Assembly: GCF_900117425.1 (NCBI RefSeq)
Contig: NZ_FPEH01000032.1
Span: 590,948 to 654,947, forward strand
From: Novosphingobium sp. NDB2Meth1
GTDB taxonomy: Bacteria > Pseudomonadota > Alphaproteobacteria > Sphingomonadales > Sphingomonadaceae
Reading direction: 5' to 3'
DNA length: 64,000 nucleotides
The first letter of the stretch is position 1. Each line of letters starts with the position of its first letter. This document shows positions 17,346 to 26,071 of this stretch, in pieces. A model generated the notes under the pieces. That model saw only the letters and a program-made list of their open reading frames with translations. It ran no database searches and had not been told where the DNA came from. Both the position numbers and the translations under genes were made by a program.

Positions 17346-17729
17346 ATGCGCAAGGGTATTGCTGCGGGTCTGGGAAGCGAAGGCACGGCGATGCAGGGCC
17401 ATGCACTCGATTGGCGCAAACGGATGAGCGACACCGTCGCCTACAGCCTGCTTGTCTATACCAGCCTCCAGATCTTCGTGACCTTGCGTACGCTTGAAGG
17501 CTCGAGCGGTTCGATGTTGCCCATGATGGCGCTGGTTGTGCTGGTCGCAGGCGTCATCCCGATGTTCCGCCACTTCGAGCGCCGCTGGGAGGCCCTGAGC
17601 GATAGCGACGCGGCCGATCCGGCGCGCCGCAGCGATTTCCGCCGCGATCAGATGGCTACCTGGGCGGTAGCGATCGGCCTGCCGTTCCTGCTCGCGGCGG
17701 TGTTCCGGCTGCTCGTCACGCTGTTCTGA
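17346..17729 (+). CDS. Small membrane protein of unknown function
   Basis: I do not recognise a named family. The product (127 aa from ATG 17346; ATG 17391 is equally credible) has three hydrophobic segments. The first is weak (VAYSLLVYTSLQIFVTL), the second is MLPMMALVVLVAGVIPMF and the third is WAVAIGLPFLLAAVFRLL, ending four residues later. Charged stretches between them (HFERRWEALSDSDAADPARR) probably face the cytoplasm. Proteins of this type, short and with a central Ser/Asp-rich loop, occur next to lptB or pmbA in sphingomonads, but no function is implied. It is divergent from lptB and lies 67 bp upstream of pmbA, with which it may be co-transcribed. A GGGGG Shine-Dalgarno precedes 17346. 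Confidence 0.65.
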   Translation: MRKGIAAGLGSEGTAMQGHALDWRKRMSDTVAYSLLVYTSLQIFVTLRTLEGSSGSMLPMMALVVLVAGVIPMFRHFERRWEALSDSDAADPARRSDFRRDQMATWAVAIGLPFLLAAVFRLLVTLF

Positions 17730-17796
17730 TTGCCCGCCGCGCGGCGGCACCTATATGCGGGGCCTGACACTGATCTGCTGAAAGGCCCGTTTCCCG

Positions 17797-19143
17797 ATGC
17801 TGTCCCCCCAAGAGGCCCAGGAGCGCTGCCACGCGCTGATCGAGCGCGCGCGCAAGGCCGGCGCTGAAGCGGGCGATGCCGTCTATATCGCCGATTCGTC
17901 CGAAGCTGTCTCGGTGCGCCTCGGCGCGCTGGAAGATGTCGAGCGTTCCGAGTCCGAACATATCGGCCTGCGCGTCTTCGTCGGCGGCGCCTCGGCTTCC
18001 ATTGGATCGACAGACCTGGCAGACGGCGCGCTCGACGAACTGGCCAGCCGCGCGGTCGACATGGCGCGCGCCGCTCCTTCCGACAAGTTCGCCGGCCTTG
18101 CACCGCAAGAGCTGCTGCTTCGCACTGCTCCGCCCGAACTCGATCTTGTCGATGAATACGAGCCCGATCCGCAGACGCTGCGGCGCTGGGCCGAGGAAGC
18201 CGAAGATGCTGCCCGCGCGGTTCCCGGCGTCACCAACAGCGAGGGCGGCAGCGCCAGCGCGGGACGGGGCGTGGTCGCGCTTGCCACCAGCCACGGCTTC
18301 AGCGGCGCCTATGCCGCAACCAGCCACGGTCGCTCGGCCAGCGTGCTCGCCGGAACCGACAGCGGCATGCAGCGCGACTATTCCTGGCGCAGCGCCCGCC
18401 ACATCGCAGACCTGTTATCGCCCGCCGAAATCGGCCGCGAGGCGGGCGAGCGAACTGTCGCCCGCGTCAATCCCGGCCGGGTCAAGAGCGGCACTTATCC
18501 GATCGTGTTCGATCCGCGCGTCGGCAGCTCGCTCGTCGGCCACCTGCTCGGTGCGATGTCGGGTTCGGCCATCGCCCGCCGCGCGAGCTTCCTGCTCGAC
18601 AAGGACGGCGCGCAGATCTTCGCTGCCGCGATCACCATCAGCGAGGACCCGCTGCGCCAGCGCGGCCCCCGCTCGCGCCCGTTCGACGGCGAAGGGCTGC
18701 CGACAGGCGCACGCAATCTGGTCGAGGATGGCCGCCTCACCGGCTGGCTGATGGATTCCGCCGCGGCACGCCAGCTCGGTGCGACGCCCACCGGCCATGC
18801 CTCGCGCGGGGGATCAGGCGCACCGCATGTGACCGCGGGCAATCTCGTGCTGCAGCCGGGCACTGTCAGCCGCAGTGCGCTGCTGGGCGACATCAAGGAC
18901 GGGATCTACGTGACCGAGCTGATCGGCCACGGCGTCAACGGCGTGACCGGCGACTACAGCCGCGGCGCCTCGGGCTTCCGCATCGTCAATGGCGAGATCG
19001 CCGCGCCGATTGCCGAGTTCACCGTGGCCGGGAACCTGATCGACATGTTCGCGCGGCTGGTCGCGGCGGACGACCTTGAAACCTGGCGCGGGATCGATGT
19101 GCCCACGCTCATGATCGACGGCCTCAGCGTCGCGGGTGATTGA
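17797..19143 (+). CDS. pmbA: TldD/PmbA-family metalloprotease component PmbA (TldE)
   Basis: The 448-aa PmbA/TldE subunit pairs with TldD to form a hollow heterodimeric protease that trims unfolded peptides, matures microcins and degrades antitoxins such as CcdA. The sequence covers the whole family length, with the conserved C-terminal half (IGREAGERTVARV, FDPRVGSSLVGHLLGAMSG, TGARNLVEDGRLTGWLMDS, LVLQPGTVSR, YVTELIGHGVNGVTGDYSRG). The HExxxH zinc motif is absent, as expected for TldE; the zinc is carried by TldD, which is not in this window. It ends in a hairpin shared with the convergent ppa gene. A small membrane-protein gene lies just upstream. Confidence 0.94.
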   Translation: MLSPQEAQERCHALIERARKAGAEAGDAVYIADSSEAVSVRLGALEDVERSESEHIGLRVFVGGASASIGSTDLADGALDELASRAVDMARAAPSDKFAGLAPQELLLRTAPPELDLVDEYEPDPQTLRRWAEEAEDAARAVPGVTNSEGGSASAGRGVVALATSHGFSGAYAATSHGRSASVLAGTDSGMQRDYSWRSARHIADLLSPAEIGREAGERTVARVNPGRVKSGTYPIVFDPRVGSSLVGHLLGAMSGSAIARRASFLLDKDGAQIFAAAITISEDPLRQRGPRSRPFDGEGLPTGARNLVEDGRLTGWLMDSAAARQLGATPTGHASRGGSGAPHVTAGNLVLQPGTVSRSALLGDIKDGIYVTELIGHGVNGVTGDYSRGASGFRIVNGEIAAPIAEFTVAGNLIDMFARLVAADDLETWRGIDVPTLMIDGLSVAGD

Positions 19144-19161
19144 GGGCGCAGCAGCGCCCTC
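19142..19161. terminator. GC-rich hairpin between pmbA and ppa
   Basis: GAGGGCGC and GCGCCCTC form a perfect 8-bp stem around an AGCA loop, beginning inside the pmbA stop codon. It lies between convergent genes and could stop both. A run of four A follows on the plus strand, which reads as T before the stem on the minus strand, so it is not a classical U-tailed terminator in either direction. Confidence 0.5.
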
Positions 19162-19170
19162 AAAACCAGA

Positions 19171-19704
19171 TTACTTGGCGGCCTTGGCCCGCTCGATCGC
19201 TTCGATCGTGATGCGCTTGGCATCTTCGGCGCCGCCCCACTTGCCGACGCGGACCCACTTTTCCTTTTCGAGGTCCTTGTAGTGGGTGAAGAAGTGCTCG
19301 ATCTGCTGCAGCACGATCTCGGGCAGGTCGCTCTTTTCGGCGACGTCGCGGTAGTAGGGGAAGGTCTTGTCGTCGGGGACGCAGACCAGCTTTTCGTCGC
19401 CGCCGTGCTCGTCTTCAAGGTTGAGCACCGCGATCGGACGGGCGCGCACGACCGAGCCGGGGACGAACGGCGAGCGCGCGATCACCAGCGCATCGAGCGG
19501 ATCGCCATCGGGCGAAAGCGTGTGCGGCACGAAGCCGTAGTTCGCCGGATAGCGCATCGGGGTATGCAGGATGCGGTCCACGAACAGCGCGCCAGAGGCC
19601 TTGTCGAACTCGTACTTCACCGGCTCGCCGCCCACGGGCACTTCGATGATCACGTTGAGCGTTTCAGGCGGATTCTCGCCGGTGGGGATCATGTCGATGC
19701 GCAT
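19171..19704 (-). CDS. ppa: Inorganic pyrophosphatase (family I)
   Basis: Hydrolyses pyrophosphate to two phosphates in the cytoplasm, pulling biosynthetic reactions forward. The 177-aa length is typical for bacterial family I enzymes. The signature metal-binding motif DGDPLDALV is present at about residues 65-73, together with the upstream basic and aromatic residues VKYEFDK and MRYPANYGFVPHT, and later VPDDKTFPYYRDV and the C-terminal region HFFTHYKDLEKEKWV. Start at 19704. It converges with pmbA and appears monocistronic. Confidence 0.97.
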   Translation of the reverse strand: MRIDMIPTGENPPETLNVIIEVPVGGEPVKYEFDKASGALFVDRILHTPMRYPANYGFVPHTLSPDGDPLDALVIARSPFVPGSVVRARPIAVLNLEDEHGGDEKLVCVPDDKTFPYYRDVAEKSDLPEIVLQQIEHFFTHYKDLEKEKWVRVGKWGGAEDAKRITIEAIERAKAAK

Positions 19705-19799
19705 GGGATGCTTTCGCTGGGCGCTGCGGCCGGTGGAACTTGCGCGCGTGCTCTAGCGCCGCGCTTTGTGCGCCGCAACATGAACGTGGGGCAAAATGG

Positions 19800-20486
19800 C
19801 TAGATTCCGCCGATCCCGTTGATCGTGAAGGCAATCACGCCGATGTTGAAAATGAACGCGGCGAAGGAATGCGCGGTGACGATCCGACGAATCGTGCGGG
19901 ATGAAATCTCCACATCGGACGTCTGGAACGTCATCCCGAGGGTCAGCGAAAAGTAGGCGAAGTCGAAGTAATCGGGATGCCCGCTGCCGGGGAACTCCAG
20001 CCCCCCGGCATCCTCTCCCGGAACCGCCCCGGCACGGTAATACTCGTGGGCGTAGTGCAGCGCATAGACCACATTGGCGAAGAGCCAGGTCAGCAGCAAT
20101 GTAACGATCAGGCGGAGCAGCGCGCCCGGTTCGCCATGCTTTGCTGCAGGCAATTCGCCGGCAATGGCCGCCATGACCACCAGCGTAATCAGCGTGCTGA
20201 CCGCGAGGACCACGGTCCGGTTGGCGTCGTTCTCCTCCGAATGACGCCGCATCGTCTCCTTCTTGCATTCGCGCAGCAGCGGGATCAGCGAAAGAAGGAA
20301 GCCGGTGACCGCGAAATCGAACCCGACGACCAGCGCATCGGCCAGATCGGCGTAGCCCGTCATCCAGCCGCGCGCGGCAAAACCGCCGATCAGCAGCCCC
20401 AAGAACAGCACGAAACGCGGCGGGGCAAAGCGCTGGCCGAACCGCAGTGCGGCCTGCTGTTCTCCAGCATCGCCGCGCTTCCCCAC
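19800..20486 (-). CDS. DUF1345 integral membrane protein
   Basis: The 228-aa inner-membrane protein has about five hydrophobic segments and matches the DUF1345 family by the C-terminal signature DYFDFAYFSLTLGMTFQTSDVE, written here in two overlapping parts (DYFDFAYFSLTLGMT, TFQTSDVE). This resembles the pore-adjacent region of small channel-like proteins. Function is unknown. The start is a GTG at 20486, directly after the stop of the upstream M61 peptidase gene (gap of one base), so the two are probably translated from one transcript. Alternative starts inside would remove the first helix. Confidence 0.8.
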   Translation of the reverse strand: MGKRGDAGEQQAALRFGQRFAPPRFVLFLGLLIGGFAARGWMTGYADLADALVVGFDFAVTGFLLSLIPLLRECKKETMRRHSEENDANRTVVLAVSTLITLVVMAAIAGELPAAKHGEPGALLRLIVTLLLTWLFANVVYALHYAHEYYRAGAVPGEDAGGLEFPGSGHPDYFDFAYFSLTLGMTFQTSDVEISSRTIRRIVTAHSFAAFIFNIGVIAFTINGIGGI

Positions 20487-20487
20487 C

Positions 20488-22497
20488 TTACTTCGCCGCT
20501 GCCTTCTTGGCCGCCGCCGCGCGGGGTGCCAGCAGCTTGTCGAGCCCGGTCGGCGCGGTCCCCGAAGCGGCGCGCTCCAGCCACGGCCAGCGCAGGCCGT
20601 CGTGGTATTCGATGCGGATCGGACGAACCAGATCGTCGCGCTTAACGATCAGGTCGATCGGCATGTTGGTGCCCTTGGCGGCGGTGATCGCGGCCTTGAT
20701 CGTCTCCTGATCGTAGGTCTTGCCGTTGACCGAGATGATCTGCATCCCCGTTACCAGCCCCGCCTTGAACGCCGGGCCATCCCAGCGGCTGCCGGTGATC
20801 TTGCCGTCGTTGTCGATGGCAAGGCCGATCGAATGGTTGAGCGAGATGTATTTCGCCGCCGCCATGCGTGCCTTGTCATAGGGGTTGGGCTCTTCCTTCC
20901 ACGCCAGCTTGTAGCCGCCGCGCTCGATCCCGCCGAGCGGCGAGGGCTGGCCCGGGGTCTGGACGCGGGTCTTGATGAAGCCGGCCCAGTCGTAGGGATA
21001 AATCGTATTGAGTGTCTGGATCACATCGGACAGCTCGTAGGTCAGCGAGCCCCAATCGCCGTCCCGCATGCCGAAGAAGGCCTTGGCGAAATCGTCCATG
21101 CCCTTCTTGCCGCCGGTGCCGTCGCGGATGATCGCCTCGGCCTCCAGCCAGATCAGCGCGCCTTCGGTGTAGTATTCCTCATTCCGCGCGAGCGAGGAGA
21201 ACGGCTTGGCCTTGCGGTTGGCGATGATCGGATCGTGGGTGGTATCCTCGACCGAGCGCCATTCGCGCCCCGGATACTGGGTGAACGAGCCAGCATAGTT
21301 GGCGAACTGGCCGAGCACCTGCTCCTTGCTCTGGACGCCCGAACGCGCGGCGAGCACGAGGCCCCAGAACTGGTTCTGCCCTTCATATACCCACAGCAGG
21401 TTGTCCTGCATCGGCACACGGTAGTCCGGCGTCCACAGCTTGGCCGGGCGGCGGAACTTGCCATCCCACGAATGCGACAGCTCGTGCGGCACGACGTTGC
21501 GGTCCCAGTCGCCCGCCGCCCAATCGACAAGGGTGCGAGGCTCGTACTGGTTCTCGCTCGACCGGTGATGCTCCAGCCCGATGCCGCCCATGCGGTCTGT
21601 CAGCGCCAGCAGCAGGTCGTAGTGATCGAAGTGCTTCGAGCCATAGGCCAGCAGCGCCTCGTCGACGAGGTTGCGATAGGTCTGCAGGTTCTCGGGCGCG
21701 ATCTTGAGGAGCTCCGGCTTGTCGGCCACGAGATCGAGGTAGACGCCTTTCCCGAGGTCATGCCGGTCCGCATAGAGCCCGGCGAAGATCGGCGAATCGA
21801 CCAGCGTCTCGTAGTCGGTCTCGCTCCAGGTCACGACATTGCCGTTCGCCGACTTGCCATCGAGCGCGGTGAACACCTGCCAGTTCGCCGGGAACGTCAC
21901 CGTGGGCTTCACCTTGATCGCCCTCACATAATGCCCGGCAGGATAAAGGCTCATCTTCTCCCACTGCAGGTTGAGCATCTCGCGCGTCATCGTGATGCGC
22001 CCCTCGCTTTCACGGAGCGGCGAGGTGTGGATGAACGTCGCGGTGATCTCGGACGCGCCAGCGGGGACGTCGACGTGGAAGGCAAACACATCGACCGGAT
22101 CACGCGTCCAGCTCAGCAGCTGGCCAGCCGCGCGGAAGCGGATGTCGACCAGTTCGGCGATGGTGCCCTTCGGCCCGTGGTTCCCCGGCAGCCATTCGGG
22201 GTGGAGCAGCGTGAGCTTCGTCGTGCCTTGCGGCACCGGGATCGTCTCGGTCACGCGGTAGGCGCCGGTGGTGGTATCGCTGGCATCGATCGCGAGCTGG
22301 ATCGTGCCGGGCCAGGGCGTGTCCTGCGCGTCCGGGATGGTCTGTGCGATCGGCACCGCCATCGGGCGACTGTTCGACGCCGGCTGGACCTGCGCGCAGA
22401 GCGGGCTGGTGGTGGCGAGCAGAGCTGCGGCAAAAGTCAGCAGGGCGACATTGGGCAGGGCGGCAGGGCGCGTCGGGCGCTTCTTGAAGGTAATCAT
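20488..22497 (-). CDS. M61 (glycyl aminopeptidase) family metallopeptidase with PDZ domain
   Basis: The 669-aa secreted or periplasmic peptidase begins with a signal peptide (to about residue 35, ending PLCAQ). A beta-rich N-terminal domain comes first, then the M61 catalytic domain with the zinc motif HELSH (H338, E339, H342). The conserved downstream YEGQNQFWG supplies the third ligand region, and the approach GIGLEHHRSSEN is typical. A C-terminal PDZ-like domain (about residues 560-640, GLAIDNDGKITGSRWDGPAF and VTGMQIISVNGKTY) completes the family pattern. M61 enzymes release N-terminal Gly or Ala; the physiological substrate is unknown. The start at ATG 22497 is chosen for its signal peptide. 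The gene is divergent from hisS (118 bp) and followed by the DUF1345 gene. Confidence 0.93.
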   Translation of the reverse strand: MITFKKRPTRPAALPNVALLTFAAALLATTSPLCAQVQPASNSRPMAVPIAQTIPDAQDTPWPGTIQLAIDASDTTTGAYRVTETIPVPQGTTKLTLLHPEWLPGNHGPKGTIAELVDIRFRAAGQLLSWTRDPVDVFAFHVDVPAGASEITATFIHTSPLRESEGRITMTREMLNLQWEKMSLYPAGHYVRAIKVKPTVTFPANWQVFTALDGKSANGNVVTWSETDYETLVDSPIFAGLYADRHDLGKGVYLDLVADKPELLKIAPENLQTYRNLVDEALLAYGSKHFDHYDLLLALTDRMGGIGLEHHRSSENQYEPRTLVDWAAGDWDRNVVPHELSHSWDGKFRRPAKLWTPDYRVPMQDNLLWVYEGQNQFWGLVLAARSGVQSKEQVLGQFANYAGSFTQYPGREWRSVEDTTHDPIIANRKAKPFSSLARNEEYYTEGALIWLEAEAIIRDGTGGKKGMDDFAKAFFGMRDGDWGSLTYELSDVIQTLNTIYPYDWAGFIKTRVQTPGQPSPLGGIERGGYKLAWKEEPNPYDKARMAAAKYISLNHSIGLAIDNDGKITGSRWDGPAFKAGLVTGMQIISVNGKTYDQETIKAAITAAKGTNMPIDLIVKRDDLVRPIRIEYHDGLRWPWLERAASGTAPTGLDKLLAPRAAAAKKAAAK

Positions 22498-22615
22498 CGC
22501 CGCTTCATGGCGCGAAGCTTTTGCGACTGCAACCGGCAGTCGCTCCGGCCTCTTGGCGCGCAAAGGTGCAGACCCTTTCCCCGCGCCGACATTCCCGCTA
22601 ATCGCGCGGGCCATC

Positions 22616-23896
22616 ATGAGCAGCGACAAGACCAGATCCGCACCCGCTACCCCGCAGGCCATCCGCGGCACGCAGGACATCTTCGGCCCCGATGCCGAGG
22701 CCTTCGCCTTCGTGGTGGAGACCTTCGAGCGCGTCCGCCGGCTCTACCGCTTCCGCCGCGCCGAAATGCCGGTGTTCGAAAAGACCGCCGTGTTCAGCCG
22801 CAGCCTCGGCGAGACGACCGACGTCGTTTCCAAGGAAATGTACAGCTTCGAGGATCGCGGCGGGGAATCGCTGACGTTGCGCCCCGAGTTCACCGCCGGC
22901 ATCGCGCGCGCCTATCTCACCAACGGCTGGCAGCAGCACGCGCCGCTCAAGCTGGCGACGCATGGCCCGCTGTTTCGCTACGAGCGCCCGCAAAAGGGTC
23001 GCTACCGCCAGTTCCACCAGATCGACGCCGAAATCCTCGGCGCGGGCGAACCGCAGGCGGATGTCGAACTGCTGGTGATGGCCGACCAGATCCTGCGCGA
23101 ACTGGGCATTGCCGACGGCGTGACGCTGCAGCTCAACACGCTGGGCGATGCCCCCAGCCGCGAGGCGTGGCGCGCAGCGCTGATCGACTACTTCCGCGCG
23201 GTGAAGGGCGACCTCAGCGAGGATTCGCAGGAACGCCTCGAAAAGAACCCGCTGCGCATCCTCGACAGCAAGGACCCGCGCGACAAGGTGTTTACGGCGG
23301 ATGCACCGAAGATCGATGCGTTCCTTTCGGACGAGGCGCAGGACTTCTTCGGCAAGGTAACGGCGGGGCTGGATGCCGCTGGCGTGGCCTGGACGCGCGC
23401 CCCAACGCTGGTGCGGGGGCTGGACTACTATCGCCACACCGCGTTCGAATTCGTCACCGATCGCCTCGGCGCGCAGGGCACCGTGCTCGGCGGCGGTCGC
23501 TATGATGGCCTGATCGAAGCACTGGGCGGGCCGCACACCCCGGCCGTCGGCTGGGCAGCGGGGATCGAGCGGCTGGCGATGCTGGTGGGGGCTGCTGGTT
23601 CCGTGCCACAGTCGATTTTGGACATTGCCGTTGTCGCTGAAAATCCGGCGTGGGACGACGAAGCAAATCGCGTCGCAATCGAACTTCGCCGTGCCAATAT
23701 GGTCGCAGAGGCCTTCTCAACCGGCAGTGCTCGCAAGCGATACGATCGAGCGCTCAAGCAGAATCCGGCTTGGGTCTATTCGCTCGACATTCGTAACGGA
23801 GAACCATCCGTTGCTGGCCGCGCACTTATCGAGGGTCACCTTGATCCTGAGAGACTCGCAACTCTCATGTCCAGAATTGATCCCCGTCTGCCGTGA
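22616..23896 (+). CDS. hisS: Histidyl-tRNA synthetase
   Basis: Class II aminoacyl-tRNA synthetase of 426 aa that charges tRNA-His. Seen in order are the N-terminal RGTQDIFGPDAEAF, motif 1 region (EMPVFEKTAVFSRSLGETTD), motif 2 (FRYERPQKGRYRQFHQ), the His-specific loop (VRGLDYYRHTAFEF) and motif 3 (GGGRYDGLIEALGG, then GWAAGIERL). The C-terminal anticodon-binding domain (residues about 330-426) is present but its DNA is visibly less GC-biased than the rest of the gene, with codons such as aat, cgt, gaa, tcg and cca. The start is ATG 22616; upstream in-frame sequence is antisense to the divergent peptidase gene. It overlaps prfA by 4 nt, forming hisS-prfA-prmC. Confidence 0.97.
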   Translation: MSSDKTRSAPATPQAIRGTQDIFGPDAEAFAFVVETFERVRRLYRFRRAEMPVFEKTAVFSRSLGETTDVVSKEMYSFEDRGGESLTLRPEFTAGIARAYLTNGWQQHAPLKLATHGPLFRYERPQKGRYRQFHQIDAEILGAGEPQADVELLVMADQILRELGIADGVTLQLNTLGDAPSREAWRAALIDYFRAVKGDLSEDSQERLEKNPLRILDSKDPRDKVFTADAPKIDAFLSDEAQDFFGKVTAGLDAAGVAWTRAPTLVRGLDYYRHTAFEFVTDRLGAQGTVLGGGRYDGLIEALGGPHTPAVGWAAGIERLAMLVGAAGSVPQSILDIAVVAENPAWDDEANRVAIELRRANMVAEAFSTGSARKRYDRALKQNPAWVYSLDIRNGEPSVAGRALIEGHLDPERLATLMSRIDPRLP

Positions 23897-24963
23897 GCGT
23901 TTCAGACCAGCGCCTTGCCCAGATCGCGGCCCGCTTCGCTGAACTCGAGGCGCGGCTCGCTTCGGGCACGCTGGAAGGCCCGGCGTTCGTCGCCGCGAGC
24001 CGGGACTACGCGGAGCTAGAGCCCGTCGCCCGCGCTGCCGCGCATGTCAGCGCGATGCGGGGTGAACTCGCGGCACTGTCTTCTAGCACAGATCCCGATC
24101 CGGAGATGCGCGCCCTCGCCGAAGAGGAAATCGCCCATCTCCGCGCCGAACTGCCGGATGCAGAGCGCACCCTCGCCATCGCCATGCTGCCGCGCGACAG
24201 TGCCGACAGCCGCCCCGCGATGCTCGAAATCCGCGCCGGGACCGGGGGCGACGAGGCCGCGCTGTTCGCTGCCGACCTTTTCCGCATGTACGAGCGTTTC
24301 GCTGCCGAACAGGGCTGGCGGGTCGAGATGGTCTCCGCCAACGCCAACGAGATCGGCGGCTTCAAGGAAGTTGTCGCCAACGTTGCAGGGCAGGGCGTTT
24401 TCGCCAGGCTCAAGTACGAAAGCGGGGTCCACCGCGTGCAGCGCGTGCCCGTGACCGAAAGCGGCGGGCGCATCCACACCAGCGCGGCGACCGTCGCGGT
24501 GCTGCCGGAGCCCGATGAAGTCGATGTCGCGATCGAGGACAAGGATCTCAAGATCGATATCTACCGCGCATCCGGCGCGGGCGGGCAGCACGTCAACACC
24601 ACCGACTCCGCCGTGCGCATCACGCACCTGCCCACCGGCCTTGTCGTGACTTGTCAGGACGAGCGCAGCCAGCACAAGAACAAGGCCAAGGCCATGCAGG
24701 TCCTGCGCGCGCGGCTCTACGAGAAGATGCGCGATGAGGCTCAGGGCGCCGAGGCCGAAGCGCGCAAGGCGATGGTCGGCTCGGGCGACCGCTCCGAACG
24801 CATCCGCACCTACAACTTCCCGCAAGGCCGCGTCACCGATCACCGCATCAACCTGACGCTGCACCGCCTGCCCGAGATTCTCGAAGGCCCCGGGCTTGGC
24901 GAACTGATCGATGCGCTCGCCGCCGAAGATCAGGTCAAGCGCCTCGCCGCGCTCGATGCCTGA
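23893..24963 (+). CDS. prfA: Peptide chain release factor 1
   Basis: The 356-aa RF1 recognises UAA and UAG in the ribosomal A site and triggers peptide release. The catalytic GGQ is present in the segment SGAGGQHVNTTDSAVRITH, and the stop-codon-reading domain precedes it. The GTG start overlaps the hisS stop (GTGA), and the prmC ATG lies inside this gene's 3' end, so translation of the three is probably coupled. PrmC methylates the Gln of this GGQ, so the operon encodes both substrate and enzyme. Confidence 0.97.
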   Translation: MSVSDQRLAQIAARFAELEARLASGTLEGPAFVAASRDYAELEPVARAAAHVSAMRGELAALSSSTDPDPEMRALAEEEIAHLRAELPDAERTLAIAMLPRDSADSRPAMLEIRAGTGGDEAALFAADLFRMYERFAAEQGWRVEMVSANANEIGGFKEVVANVAGQGVFARLKYESGVHRVQRVPVTESGGRIHTSAATVAVLPEPDEVDVAIEDKDLKIDIYRASGAGGQHVNTTDSAVRITHLPTGLVVTCQDERSQHKNKAKAMQVLRARLYEKMRDEAQGAEAEARKAMVGSGDRSERIRTYNFPQGRVTDHRINLTLHRLPEILEGPGLGELIDALAAEDQVKRLAALDA

Positions 24964-25786
24964 TATCCGCTCTGCGCTGCGTGAGGCCACCGAGCGGCTC
25001 TCGGCCACCAGCGACACGGCGCGGCTCGATGCCGAACTATTGATGGCGCATGCGCTCGGCGTTTCGCGCACAGAACTGCTGCTGCGACACCTCCATTCCG
25101 GACCTCCAGCAAGCTTCACGTCCATTCTGGACCGCCGCCTGAACCACGAACCGATCGCCTATATCCTTGGCTCGCAACCCTTTTATGGCCTTGATCTCGA
25201 AGTCGGCCCCGCCGTGCTGATCCCGCGCGGGGACAGCGAGATGGTGATCGAAGCGGTCAGACTTGCACGCGAAGGCCAGCCGACAAAGCGCATCCTCGAT
25301 CTCGGCACCGGCTCCGGCGCGCTGCTGCTGGCCGCGCTGACGATCTGGCCTGAGGCGCAGGGGATAGGCCTCGAACGCTCCGGCGCGGCGCGGGAGGTGG
25401 CTGCGCGCAATGCCGAAGCCAATGACCTCACATCGCGCGCTCGCATCATCGCTGGCGACTGGACGCAAGGCGGGTGGGGTAGTGATCTCGGCCGGTTCGA
25501 CCTGATCCTCGCCAACCCGCCCTACGTCGAAGAGGACGCCGAACTGGCGCCTTCCGTCCGCGCGCACGAGCCGGCCGAAGCGCTGTTCGCCGGACCCGAT
25601 GGTCTCGACGACTACCGTCTGCTGATCCCGGCGATTCCGCACCTGCTCGCCCCCGGAGGCACCGCGATGTTCGAGATCGGGGCAAGGCAAGGCGATGCTG
25701 TTTCGGCGCTGGCCCGGGAGGCCGGGCTTGCCGCCAAAGTCCATCCGGACCTCGCAGGCAGGCCACGTGCAGTCGAAATGGCGTGA
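24956..25786 (+). CDS. prmC: Release factor glutamine methyltransferase PrmC (HemK)
   Basis: SAM-dependent N5-glutamine methyltransferase acting on the GGQ motif of RF1 and RF2. The 276-aa protein has the N-terminal helical substrate-binding domain (HEPIAYILGSQPFYGLDLEV, the family signature), the SAM motif ILDLGTGSGALLLA and the catalytic NPPYVE. The ATG at 24956 lies eight bases before the end of prfA, with overlapping stop and start. A longer frame from 24911 would begin inside prfA and is unlikely. Confidence 0.96.
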   Translation: MPDIRSALREATERLSATSDTARLDAELLMAHALGVSRTELLLRHLHSGPPASFTSILDRRLNHEPIAYILGSQPFYGLDLEVGPAVLIPRGDSEMVIEAVRLAREGQPTKRILDLGTGSGALLLAALTIWPEAQGIGLERSGAAREVAARNAEANDLTSRARIIAGDWTQGGWGSDLGRFDLILANPPYVEEDAELAPSVRAHEPAEALFAGPDGLDDYRLLIPAIPHLLAPGGTAMFEIGARQGDAVSALAREAGLAAKVHPDLAGRPRAVEMA

Positions 25787-26071
25787 AACGGGCAAACATT
25801 TTGCTTGGCAAGGCGGCGCTGCGTCCCTAATCACTATCGCAGGCAGGGCGACGGATGAAGGCTTCCCGTCCCGGCTTACTCCACCATTTGCATCGATCGC
25901 CGGCAGGGCAGGCTGGCAACGCGCAGATGCTGGACACCGCGAATGGCAGCATTCGTGGTGGAGGATGCGCGGCAGCGGGGTCATGCAGTCCGGACCCAGG
26001 AGTTGCGCCACGTCAGGCCCACGTTGAAAAGAACGGGGTCAAGGTTGCACCAGAACAGGAAAGTGCCTGAC

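Noticed and set aside
25787..26071. Additional small gene between prmC and the DUF4167 gene
   Set aside because: Short frames here have no ribosome-binding site and no family resemblance; the stretch is best seen as the DUF4167 promoter and leader region.
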